20,087 nucleotides of DNA, taken from the NCBI GenBank assembly GCA_964392455.1, contig CAYMPG010000030.1, forward strand, positions 1-20,087. The letters run 5' to 3'. The stretch is from SFEL01 sp964392455 (GTDB lineage: Bacteria > Bacillota > Clostridia > Christensenellales > CAG-138). Shown here piece by piece: positions 1 to 6,192 of this stretch. Numbering within the stretch: position 1 is the stretch's first letter; every line of letters starts with the position of its first letter. The notes under the pieces are model-generated. The model worked only from the letters and a program-made list of their open reading frames with translations. It did not search any database and was not told the DNA's origin. The position numbers were made by a program, and so were the translations under genes.

Positions 1-15
1 AGGGTGCCTTTTGTT

Positions 16-106
16 TGGCGGAGAGAAAGGGATTCGAACCCTTGAGTACATTCCTGCACTACACGATTTCCAGTCGTGCGCCTTCGACCAGCTCAGCCAT
101 CTCTCC
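16..106 (-). tRNA. tRNA-Ser(GGA)
   Basis: Read on the minus strand this is a class II tRNA with a 7-bp acceptor stem (GGAGAGA with TCTCTCC), a D-arm containing GCTGAGCTGG, an anticodon stem CACGA/TCGTG and loop CTGGAAA. That places GGA at 34-36, which reads UCC/UCU serine codons. A long variable arm and a T-arm with GGTTCGAATCC follow, and the 3' CCA is encoded. The length (91 nt) fits tRNA-Ser. It lies downstream of the serine dehydratase genes on the same strand but has its own upstream promoter candidate. Confidence 0.97.
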
Positions 107-151
107 ATGGTCTACATTAGTATGAATATTATTTTTTTGCTGATACTTTTC

Positions 152-199
152 GACTGGAATACCTTCCAGTCATGCGGCGACCAGCTCAGCCATCTCTCC
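152..199 (-). pseudogene. tRNA-Ser 5'-half relic ending in a snap-back hairpin
   Basis: On the minus strand, positions 199 down to 178 repeat the first 22 nt of the neighbouring tRNA-Ser exactly. The match resumes at the 5' side of the anticodon arm (GACTGGAA). The sequence then continues as GGTA and TTCCAGTC, a perfect inverted copy of those 8 nt, instead of the second half of the tRNA. No variable arm, T-arm or 3' acceptor strand can be found. The flank just before the 5' end (GACC.TGG) also resembles that of the intact tRNA, and the offset is 93 nt, about one tRNA length. This suggests an old tandem duplication whose upstream copy lost its 3' half. Confidence 0.75.
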
Positions 200-251
200 A
201 CGGTCGTCGTTAATTCAGCTTATTCTTTTCAGCCGCTTTGCGGACTTTAAT

Positions 252-280
252 ATGATACAACACCAGCAGGCAAAATGCAA
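252..280 (-). promoter_or_regulatory. Promoter for tRNA-Ser
   Basis: Minus-strand TTGCAT and TATCAT are separated by 17 nt. Transcription would start near 245 and run through the tRNA relic into the intact tRNA. This is the best sigma-70-type match in the 107-393 gap, which otherwise holds only the relic and the post-sdaAA hairpin. Confidence 0.5.
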
Positions 281-358
281 GCATTTTCTGCGGGATTTTG
301 CGGGAGAATTTTACGCCCGGCAGGTATTTTGCCCAATATCCGCTCACTTTAAAGCCAT

Positions 359-381
359 GGGGAGGAGCAATGCCCCTCCCC
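359..381 (-). terminator. Hairpin after sdaAA
   Basis: A GC-rich 10-bp stem (one G-T pair on the minus strand) with a 3-nt loop begins 13 nt after the sdaAA stop. It is followed by CTTTAAAG rather than a clear U-run, so it may be a weak terminator or a 3'-end stabiliser. Confidence 0.4.
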
Positions 382-393
382 TCCATCACAGGG

Positions 394-1269
394 TCATTCC
401 CTGTCCTTCTGGTTTTCCTTTATTTCCTTGCCAAAGGGGGTAGCCGCAAGGCCGCCCAGGGCGGTCTCCCGGAATTCCAGCGGCATATGCCGCCCCACCT
501 CGCCCATGGCCTGTATCACCTGATCCACAGGCACCCGGCTGGTTATGCCCGCAAGGGCCATATCCGCTGCGCTTACCGCTATCATGGCCCCTGCCACATT
601 GCGCTTAACGCAGGGCACCTCCACAAGGCCCGCCACCGGGTCGCACACAAGGCCCATGAGGTTTTTCAGCGCCATGGCCACTGCGCTGCATATCATATCC
701 ATATCGCCGCCCTGAATATGGGTCAGCGCACCTGCCGCCATTGCTGCGGCAGAGCCTATCTCCGCCTGGCAGCCGCCCGCAGCGCCGGATATGCCTGCCT
801 TTGCCGCTATTACCATGCCTATGCCGCTGGCGGTATACAGCGCCTCTATCACCTGGCGCTGGGTGAGCCTGTCCTCATTCCACAGGGGGATGAGCACTGC
901 CGGCAGCACCCCGCAGGCACCTGCCGTGGGAGCTGCAACTATGCGGCGCATACAGGCATTTGATTCCGCCATGGAAAGGGCCTCTGCTATCACCCGGCCC
1001 ACATACTCCCCGCAGAGCCCCTCGCCCCGCCGGTTATACATACGCATCTTAAGGCCATCGCCTCCCACCAGCCCGCTTACGGAGCGGCGCTCGCCGGTAT
1101 AGCTGTCCGAAGCCTCCACCATGGCCATCCATACCCTGAGTATCTCTGCCATGGAATCCTCACGGGTACACTGACGCTCATCCATATCGTAGCTGAGCAC
1201 CGCCTCCCAGAATTCCTGCCCTGCCCCCTTAGCTGCGGCACATATGGCCTCCATGGAATCAATCCTCAT
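394..1269 (-). CDS. sdaAA: L-serine dehydratase, iron-sulfur-dependent, alpha subunit
   Basis: This 291-residue protein is the catalytic subunit of the oxygen-sensitive [4Fe-4S] L-serine ammonia-lyase, which converts L-serine to pyruvate and ammonia in the cytoplasm. Visible family signatures are APTAGACGVLP (about residues 113-123), the glycine-rich GGCQAEIG and the cluster CDPVAGLVEVPC. Cys167, Cys209 and Cys220 are the expected cluster ligands. The length is typical for the two-subunit Gram-positive form. The ATG at 1269 is preceded by GGGAGG at good distance, inside the end of sdaAB. The two reading frames overlap by 11 bp, so translation is probably coupled. It is the last protein gene before tRNA-Ser. 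Identity is clear from the motifs and the partner gene. Confidence 0.95.
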   Translation of the reverse strand: MRIDSMEAICAAAKGAGQEFWEAVLSYDMDERQCTREDSMAEILRVWMAMVEASDSYTGERRSVSGLVGGDGLKMRMYNRRGEGLCGEYVGRVIAEALSMAESNACMRRIVAAPTAGACGVLPAVLIPLWNEDRLTQRQVIEALYTASGIGMVIAAKAGISGAAGGCQAEIGSAAAMAAGALTHIQGGDMDMICSAVAMALKNLMGLVCDPVAGLVEVPCVKRNVAGAMIAVSAADMALAGITSRVPVDQVIQAMGEVGRHMPLEFRETALGGLAATPFGKEIKENQKDRE

Positions 1270-1942
1270 AGGCTGCCTCCCTGTTTTTATCGTAATAGGT
1301 CACCTTTTCAATGCCGTGGAATTCGCTTATCCAGTCTATTATCTTCTGCTCCACGGTCTGGTCCGTTTCAATTATCATGAGGGCATCCCCTCCCCTGCGA
1401 TGGCGGGAAAGGCGCATATTTGCTATATTTATCCGGTAATTGGACAGCAGTCTTGATACCTCCGCTATTGCGCCGAATTCATCCACATGGTGTATCACCA
1501 GCGTATTCAGGCTGCCGTCAAAGGTCACCTCTATGCCATCCAGCTCATTTACCATTATGCGGCCGCCGCCTATGGAGGAGGCCCTTATGCTGAGCCTGCG
1601 CCCGCTCTCCCCCTCAATATCCATCACAACGGAGTTTGGGTGGGCATCGATAAGCTCCACCTCGCCAAAGCTGTATTCAAGGCCGGCCTTTTCCGCCTCC
1701 TCAAAGGCATTGGGTATGCGAAGATCCGCAGGGCCCATGCCCAATAGCCCTGCAAGCAGCGCCCTGTCTGTGCCGTGGCCATGGCCCGTTTCAGCAAAGG
1801 AGCCATGGAGCAGTATGTTTGCCCTTACCACCCTTTCCCCAAGGAGGGTGTGGGCCATGCTGCCTATACGCACCGCCCCCGCCGTATGTGAGCTGGAGGG
1901 GCCAACCATCACCGGGCCCAGAATATCGAATATATTTGCCAT
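1259..1942 (-). CDS. sdaAB: L-serine dehydratase, iron-sulfur-dependent, beta subunit
   Basis: This 227-residue protein is the partner of SdaAA in the heterodimeric serine dehydratase. The N-terminus carries the family motif GPSSSHTAGAVRIG (residues 14-27 region), which contributes to the serine-binding site. The C-terminal third (from about residue 145, NTLVIHHVDEFGAIAEVSRLL) is an ACT domain, a small ligand-sensing fold usual in this subunit. AAAGGA sits 7 nt before the ATG. It is the first gene of a two-gene leftward operon and diverges from the M1-N-domain gene at 2099. Its start, length and domain order are ordinary for the family. Confidence 0.95.
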   Translation of the reverse strand: MANIFDILGPVMVGPSSSHTAGAVRIGSMAHTLLGERVVRANILLHGSFAETGHGHGTDRALLAGLLGMGPADLRIPNAFEEAEKAGLEYSFGEVELIDAHPNSVVMDIEGESGRRLSIRASSIGGGRIMVNELDGIEVTFDGSLNTLVIHHVDEFGAIAEVSRLLSNYRINIANMRLSRHRRGGDALMIIETDQTVEQKIIDWISEFHGIEKVTYYDKNREAAYED

Positions 1943-1995
1943 TGCTTTATCCTTTCAGCGGGGCATTTTTCCCCTCTGTATTATTTCGATACAAC

Positions 1996-2024
1996 ATTAT
2001 ACCCCTTATTTCCCCCAAAAGCCA
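1996..2024 (-). promoter_or_regulatory. Promoter for sdaAB-sdaAA
   Basis: A perfect minus-strand TATAAT (1996-2001) lies about 55 nt before the sdaAB start. The sequence 17 nt upstream (TGGCTT) is a poor -35, so an activator may be needed. Transcription would start near 1989. Confidence 0.5.
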
Positions 2025-2062
2025 CCGCCTTGCGGGGGGACAGCAAATGTATCCTTTGGGGC

Positions 2063-2092
2063 TTGTGCGGGCCTATCGGGTAAGGGTATAAT
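2063..2092 (+). promoter_or_regulatory. Promoter of the M1-N-domain gene, leaderless layout
   Basis: TTGTGC and a perfect TATAAT are 18 nt apart. Only 6 nt separate the -10 box from the ATG at 2099, so RNA should begin at or within a base or two of the start codon. No Shine-Dalgarno sequence precedes the ATG. Confidence 0.65.
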
Positions 2093-2098
2093 ACAGCC

Positions 2099-2842
2099 AT
2101 GGAAAAGCGGGAAAGAAAAGAAATAAAGCGCAGAAAGAAAGGCCGGAGCCTGTGGCTGTGGCTTATTCTATCAGGGCTTATTATATGTGTCGGTGTGTAT
2201 CTCTGGTTTGGCCCATACGGAGTGGAGCTGCTGGGCGGCGATGAGCCGCTGGAGACCTCCCCCCTGGCCATATCTCCTGAGCCCACCCAGGAGCCTGCCC
2301 CCACCCCCGAGCCGGAGCCTGTTATCCCAAGGCCGGAGGTATGCCTTTATACGGCAAGGCTTTCCCTTGAGGATGAGCTCATATCCGGCAGCCTGCGTGT
2401 TCACTATATAAATACCGGGGATGCCACCATATTCGCCGTGCCCTTCCACCTGTATCCAAACACGCAAAGCGCCGATGCCCTCACCATCACCCGCCTTGCC
2501 CTTGACGGCCGGGAGGCATTCTTTACTTATCAGGATGGGCTGCTCAATGTGCCCCTCGTGGTTGAGCTGGCCCCGGGAGAGGATTGCGTAATATTCATGG
2601 AGCTCAGGCTGGATATTTCAGGCGATCACAGAGAGGGCCACAGCCTTCCCTATGCCCTGCCCGCCGTGGCAGTGTATGAAAACGGCTGGCTTACCGACGC
2701 CGCCCCTGAGGATGCAGGCTACACCCTGCCCGCATCATACAGCGTTATCCTTGGGGAAGGCCTTTCCTGCGACCTTACCGAAGCTGAGCCCGGATATTAT
2801 TGCGGCGAAAACCTTCAGGGCCTTACCCTGACCATTGATTAG
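2099..2842 (+). CDS. Membrane-anchored protein, M1-peptidase N-terminal-like domain only
   Basis: This 247-residue protein has a strongly basic N-terminus (KRERKEIKRRKKGR), one transmembrane segment (about residues 17-37) and a Pro/Glu-rich linker (PEPTQEPAPTPEPEP). A beta-rich extracytoplasmic domain of about 165 residues follows. Its stretch SGSLRVHYINTGD...FHLYPNT resembles the N-terminal domain of Firmicutes M1-family metallopeptidases. In those enzymes the HExxH catalytic domain follows directly; here the protein stops at GLTLTID and a strong terminator comes at once. It may be an isolated binding module or a truncated peptidase. There is no sign of an HExxH coding stretch downstream. 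The start codon has no ribosome-binding site but fits a leaderless transcript. Function is unknown. Confidence 0.75.
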   Translation: MEKRERKEIKRRKKGRSLWLWLILSGLIICVGVYLWFGPYGVELLGGDEPLETSPLAISPEPTQEPAPTPEPEPVIPRPEVCLYTARLSLEDELISGSLRVHYINTGDATIFAVPFHLYPNTQSADALTITRLALDGREAFFTYQDGLLNVPLVVELAPGEDCVIFMELRLDISGDHREGHSLPYALPAVAVYENGWLTDAAPEDAGYTLPASYSVILGEGLSCDLTEAEPGYYCGENLQGLTLTID

Positions 2843-2857
2843 GCATACCTTTTGCTT

Positions 2858-2890
2858 AGCCCCGTGGGAGCATATCCCCGGGGCTTTTTT
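2858..2890 (+). terminator. Intrinsic terminator
   Basis: The stem AGCCCC/GGGGCT is extended by further GC pairs around a short loop and followed by six T. It ends the 2099 transcript 16 nt after the stop codon. Confidence 0.85.
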
Positions 2891-3014
2891 ATGGAATAAA
2901 ATGCCGCATATTACAGCTACTGCCATGTCCCGCCTGTATAAACGCCGCCACGCTGGGAATAATAAACCTCAAACACCGCTCATGCGGAAATATCAAGGAG
3001 GAAATATCCACAGC

Positions 3015-3503
3015 ATGAAGAAAAGAGTTCATTTGGCCCTGTTGGCCATGCTTATCGTTACCGCTATGCTGATGGCGGCAGCATGTGCAGACAGCACCCC
3101 CGCTCCCGTTCCCAGCCCATCCCCCGAAACAAAGCTCAGCCCCAGCCCCATGGTGGAGACCCCCATCGTAGAGGTGGAGCCCACCACCGGCCTTACCCCC
3201 GGGGAAGCAATAGAGGGCTTCGTTGAGGGCAGCGTGGTGGAGGTTGCAAAGCTCCCTGAAAAGGTCACGGCGGCCATTAAAAAGGAATATGCAGACGCTG
3301 CCATAAAGAGCGCCTCCTATGCCACCTATGAAAACAAGCAAACCTATAAGGTGGTCATTCAGCAGGGCAAGGATGAGGCTACCCAGGAGGTATACGTTAC
3401 CGCCGACGGCCAGATAATACCTGCCAAGGCCACTGCCGCCTCTCCCTCCCCCGCCGCCGATGGCACCAATGCCCCCGCGGCAGGCCTGGAGACCGGCAAA
3501 TAG
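3015..3503 (+). CDS. Putative lipoprotein with a PepSY-like (DUF2874-type) domain
   Basis: This 162-residue protein has a lipoprotein signal: MKKR, a hydrophobic stretch and a lipobox ending LMAAAC (Cys about residue 24). A Pro/Ser/Thr-rich spacer (PAPVPSPSPETKLSPSP) follows. The central part (LPEKVTAAIKKEYADAAIKSA...YKVVIQQGK...EVYVTADGQII) has the alternating layout of small PepSY-like domains: an amphipathic helix, then a two- or three-strand sheet ending in a 'DGxI' turn. The C-terminus is a low-complexity Ala/Pro/Ser tail. The chosen ATG follows AAGGAGG with a rather long 13-nt gap. The protein should sit on the outer face of the membrane. The family is recognised only at the level of shape and short motifs, so the function is open. 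Confidence 0.75.
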   Translation: MKKRVHLALLAMLIVTAMLMAAACADSTPAPVPSPSPETKLSPSPMVETPIVEVEPTTGLTPGEAIEGFVEGSVVEVAKLPEKVTAAIKKEYADAAIKSASYATYENKQTYKVVIQQGKDEATQEVYVTADGQIIPAKATAASPSPAADGTNAPAAGLETGK

Positions 3504-3519
3504 CCCTATTCTGACCATG

Positions 3520-3554
3520 AATCGATAACGGGAAAAATCCGTTATCGATTTTTT
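3520..3554 (+). terminator. Intrinsic terminator
   Basis: A perfect 12-bp stem (AATCGATAACGG with its complement), a 7-nt loop and a run of T follow the lipoprotein stop codon at 16 nt. Confidence 0.9.
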
Positions 3555-3559
3555 AGATA

Positions 3560-3574
3560 ATAGAATTATTCTAT
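3560..3574. promoter_or_regulatory. 7-1-7 palindrome, possible Fur-family operator
   Basis: ATAGAATTATTCTAT is a perfect palindrome with 7-nt arms around one base. This is the same geometry as Fur, Zur and PerR boxes of Firmicutes, and with its flank (GATA...TATC) it looks Fur-like. It lies 14 nt upstream of a promoter candidate and upstream of the metal GTPase operon. Which regulator binds, if any, cannot be read from sequence. Confidence 0.4.
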
Positions 3575-3587
3575 CAGGGAAATGTAT

Positions 3588-3616
3588 TTAACAAACCCAT
3601 GGGAATATGGTAGTAT
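3588..3616 (+). promoter_or_regulatory. Promoter candidate for the structured RNA
   Basis: TTAACA and TAGTAT are spaced 17 nt apart; the overlapping TATTAT at 3614 is an alternative -10. Transcription would begin near 3624. Confidence 0.4.
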
Positions 3617-3623
3617 TATCTCA

Positions 3624-3768
3624 AGACATAGTACCATTACTGCCTGTGGCAGGGCAGTACATAAAGAAACCTCCTTAATCCAAGGATATAGTCCGGGCGA
3701 AGGGATAGCGCCCGGAAACAGCGGGAAAAGCAGCATTATCGGAAGGGTCGATGATGCTGCTTTTTTTT
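3624..3768 (+). ncRNA. Candidate structured RNA (leader or small RNA) ending in a terminator
   Basis: There is no plausible reading frame here, but four consecutive stems can be drawn. They are ACTGCC/GGCAGT (3639-3658), CCTT/AAGG (3673-3685), a perfect 8-bp stem TCCGGGCG/CGCCCGGA with a 9-nt loop (3692-3716), and a 13-bp terminator stem with eight T (3729-3768). The purine-rich single-stranded parts (CGGAAACAGCGGGAAAAG) are the kind often found in riboswitches. The next gene encodes a metal GTPase, so a metal-sensing leader is conceivable. That gene also has its own promoter beyond the terminator, so an independent small RNA fits equally well. I do not recognise the class. Confidence 0.45.
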
Positions 3769-3823
3769 GCTGCAAAAATCCGCACGCCCAGGTGAACAGG
3801 CTGCAAAAAAAGCCCCTTTGCCC

Positions 3824-3852
3824 TTGTATATCCCGCCCCGGCTGACTATAAT
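3824..3852 (+). promoter_or_regulatory. Promoter of the G3E GTPase operon
   Basis: TTGTAT and TATAAT have an ideal 17-nt spacer. Initiation is expected about 3859, which coincides with an in-frame GTG codon; the conventional ATG is at 3925. Confidence 0.75.
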
Positions 3853-3924
3853 ACAATTGTGGAGGAATGGGCCGCCCGGCTCCTTTCGCCGCAAAATACA
3901 ACGAAAAGAGATGGATATTTCATC

Positions 3925-5145
3925 ATGACAAAGGTAGATATTTTTTCCGGATTCCTTGGCGCAGGCAAGACCACCCTCATCAAAAAGCTCATCCCCGAGG
4001 CATTTGCCGGGGAAAAGCTGGTGCTTATAGAAAATGAATTTGGCGAAATCGGCATTGACGGCGGCTTCCTGGAGGACGCCGGCATCGAGGTGACCGAGAT
4101 GAACTCCGGCTGCATCTGCTGCAGCCTGGTGGGCGACTTTGGCCGTGCCCTCAAGAAGGTGCTGGAGCAGTACGCTCCCGACCGCATACTCATAGAGCCC
4201 TCCGGCGTGGGCAAGCTCAGCGATGTTATCCGGGCAGTGCAGGATGTGGGCTCAGATGACCTTCAGCTCAATAGCTTCACCGCCATTGTGGATGCCAACA
4301 AGTGCAAAATGTATATGAAAAACTTTGGCGAGTTTTTCAATGACCAGATAGAGCACGCCAATTCCATAGTGCTCTCCCGCACTGGCGGCATGGCCGAGGA
4401 TAAGCTCACCGCTGCCGTGGCCCTCATAAGGGAGCACAACCCCTCCGCCACCCTTATCACCACCCCCTGGGATGAGCTGACCGGCCAGCAGATACTTACC
4501 GCCATGGAGCGCCGCGATACGCTGGATGAGGAGCTTGCCCTCCTTAAGGAGGAAAGCGAGCATCATCATCACCATGATGATGACCACGAGTGCGGCTGCG
4601 AGCATCATCACCATCACCACGATGATGACGACCATGAGTGCGGCTGCGAGCATCATCATCACCACCACCATGATGACGATGATGAGCATGAGTGCGGCTG
4701 CGAGCATCATCACCACCACCATGACGACGATGATGACCATGAGTGCGGCTGCGAGCACCATCATCACCACCACGATGATGACGACCACGAGTGCGGTTGC
4801 GAGCACCATCATCACCACCACGATGATGACGACCACGAGTGCGGTTGCGGACATCATCATCACCACCATGCGGACGAGGTATTCACAAGCTGGGGTGTGG
4901 AGACCGCAAAGACCTTCTCTCCCGATGCCATTTCTGCGGCCCTTGCCGCCCTTGGCCAGGAGGAGAAATACGGCGCCGTGCTCAGGGCAAAGGGCATACT
5001 CAAGGGCGAAAATGCCTGGATACACTTTGACTATGTGCCGGGCGAGGTGAATGTGCGTGAAGGCAGCGCCGGCGTTACCGGCAGGCTCTGCGTAATAGGC
5101 GCAAAGCTCAACGAAGCGGCCCTCATGGAGCTTTTCGGAGTATAA
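3925..5145 (+). CDS. G3E-family (CobW/COG0523) GTPase with His/Asp/Cys repeat array
   Basis: This 406-residue protein is a probable cytoplasmic metallochaperone GTPase. It has a P-loop GFLGAGKT (9-16), NEFGE (37-41) and the family's metal-binding CxCC motif as GCICCSL (62-68). EPSGVG (91-96) and a C-terminal CobW_C domain complete it. Between the GTPase core and the C-domain (about 213-315) lie six tandem units of His5-7, Asp/Glu3-5 and HECGC, plus a final His6. These are strong candidates for Zn/Ni/Co/Cu binding or storage. The ATG gives the usual start MTKVDIFSGFLGAGKTT, but its Shine-Dalgarno is weak. A GTG at 3859, exactly 6 nt after the -10 box, would add 22 residues. It is followed after 3 bp by a second G3E gene. 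Confidence 0.93.
   Translation: MTKVDIFSGFLGAGKTTLIKKLIPEAFAGEKLVLIENEFGEIGIDGGFLEDAGIEVTEMNSGCICCSLVGDFGRALKKVLEQYAPDRILIEPSGVGKLSDVIRAVQDVGSDDLQLNSFTAIVDANKCKMYMKNFGEFFNDQIEHANSIVLSRTGGMAEDKLTAAVALIREHNPSATLITTPWDELTGQQILTAMERRDTLDEELALLKEESEHHHHHDDDHECGCEHHHHHHDDDDHECGCEHHHHHHHDDDDEHECGCEHHHHHHDDDDDHECGCEHHHHHHDDDDHECGCEHHHHHHDDDDHECGCGHHHHHHADEVFTSWGVETAKTFSPDAISAALAALGQEEKYGAVLRAKGILKGENAWIHFDYVPGEVNVREGSAGVTGRLCVIGAKLNEAALMELFGV
4558..4872 (+). repeat. In-frame tandem repeat coding for His/Asp/Cys units
   Basis: Six imperfect units of about 42-54 bp each read GAG, then CAT/CAC triplets, GAT/GAC triplets and a core ending GAGTGCGGCTGC. A partial seventh follows. Units differ in the number of His and Asp codons, the pattern left by slippage or unequal recombination, while the frame and the HECGC core are kept. 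Confidence 0.95.
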
Positions 5146-5148
5146 GCC

Positions 5149-6093
5149 ATGAAGCAGATTCCGGTATATATGTTCACAGGGTTCCTTGAGGGGGGCAAGA
5201 CCCGCTTCATGCAGGAGACCCTGTGCGATAAGCGCTTTAATGACGGGGAGCGCACCCTTGTAATCATGTGCGAGGAGGGCATTGAGGAGCTTGAGCCCTC
5301 AAAATTCCCCAGCAAATCCGTCTTTATAGAAACCATTGATGATCAGGAGCAGCTCACCACCGAGGCCCTTGCCGCCATGGCAAAGAAGCATCAGGCGGAG
5401 CGGGTGCTCATCGAGTACAATGGTATGTGGATGCTGAGCGATCTTGCCCGGGTGCTGCCCGAGGGATGGGTGGTGTATCAGGAATTCATGTTTGTGGATG
5501 CCAAAACCTTCCTGCCCTATAATGCAAATATGCGGGCGCTGATGGTGGATAAGCTGCTGACGGCGGAGCTTGTGGTGCTGAACAGGGCTGACGATTCCCT
5601 GGACAAGGAGGAGATTCACAGGGTAATCCGCGGCATATCCCGCCGCTGCAATATCGCCTACGAATATCCTGACGGCCATGTGGAATATGACGAAATTCAG
5701 GACCCCCTGCCCTTTGATATTGATGCGCCCATAATCGACATAGCCGATGACGACTATGCCATATGGTACAGGGATATGTCCGAGGAGCTCAAAAAATACT
5801 CCGGCAAGACAGTCCGCTTCAAGGGCATAGTTGCCCGCAACAGCAAGCTGCCCGATGGCATATTTATCGCCGGCCGACATATTATGACCTGCTGCGTGGA
5901 GGATATCGAATACAGCGGCCTGGTGTGCAAATGGGACAAGGCCAGCACCCTCTCCCAGCGCCAGTGGGTAATCGTAACAGCCTCCATCGAGGTGCGGTTC
6001 AATCGCATATACGGCGGCCGTGGGCCGGTGCTCACAGTGCTGAGCGTAGAGCCCGCCGAAAAGCCCGAAAAGGAAGTTGCTACCTTCTATTGA
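5149..6093 (+). CDS. G3E-like GTPase fused to a TIGR03943/DUF1980 domain
   Basis: This 314-residue protein has a modified P-loop GFLEGGKT (11-18) and a G4-like NRAD (about 145-148), so it is a CobW-type P-loop protein. The CxCC metal motif of its neighbour is absent. From about residue 203 it continues into a beta-rich domain (KYSGKTVRFKGIVAR, then GRHIMTCCVED). This matches the C-terminal domain of the YcgQ/TIGR03943 proteins, which accompany putative metal permeases and CobW proteins in Firmicutes. The MTCC pair may bind metal. It starts 3 bp after the repeat GTPase and is surely co-transcribed. A role in partnering or regulating the first GTPase is inference. Confidence 0.85.
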   Translation: MKQIPVYMFTGFLEGGKTRFMQETLCDKRFNDGERTLVIMCEEGIEELEPSKFPSKSVFIETIDDQEQLTTEALAAMAKKHQAERVLIEYNGMWMLSDLARVLPEGWVVYQEFMFVDAKTFLPYNANMRALMVDKLLTAELVVLNRADDSLDKEEIHRVIRGISRRCNIAYEYPDGHVEYDEIQDPLPFDIDAPIIDIADDDYAIWYRDMSEELKKYSGKTVRFKGIVARNSKLPDGIFIAGRHIMTCCVEDIEYSGLVCKWDKASTLSQRQWVIVTASIEVRFNRIYGGRGPVLTVLSVEPAEKPEKEVATFY

Positions 6094-6131
6094 TTTGCTT
6101 CCTGTTCTTACCTTAAAACACAGCTCTCTAT

Positions 6132-6171
6132 TTAAAAAGCTCCACACAGCGTGTGGAGCTTTTTGCATGGG
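6132..6171. terminator. 40-bp palindromic repeat, left copy (bidirectional terminator)
   Basis: A 14-bp stem (AAAAAGCTCCACAC with its complement) around a 3-nt loop has T-runs on both strands. It lies between the convergent ends of the GTPase operon and the HTH gene and can stop transcription from both sides. A copy differing at one base in 40 lies inverted at 7015-7054. Confidence 0.85.
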
Positions 6172-6192
6172 TATAAACCTCAGCAGGTATAG

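Noticed and set aside
4558..4872. CRISPR or minisatellite reading of the 48-bp periodicity
   Set aside because: The repeats keep the reading frame and encode a consistent His/Asp/HECGC unit inside a well-defined GTPase.
4252..5025. A Met/Val-rich open frame opposite the GTPase
   Set aside because: It is the complement of the His/Asp codon repeats and makes a meaningless MVVVMM-type protein.
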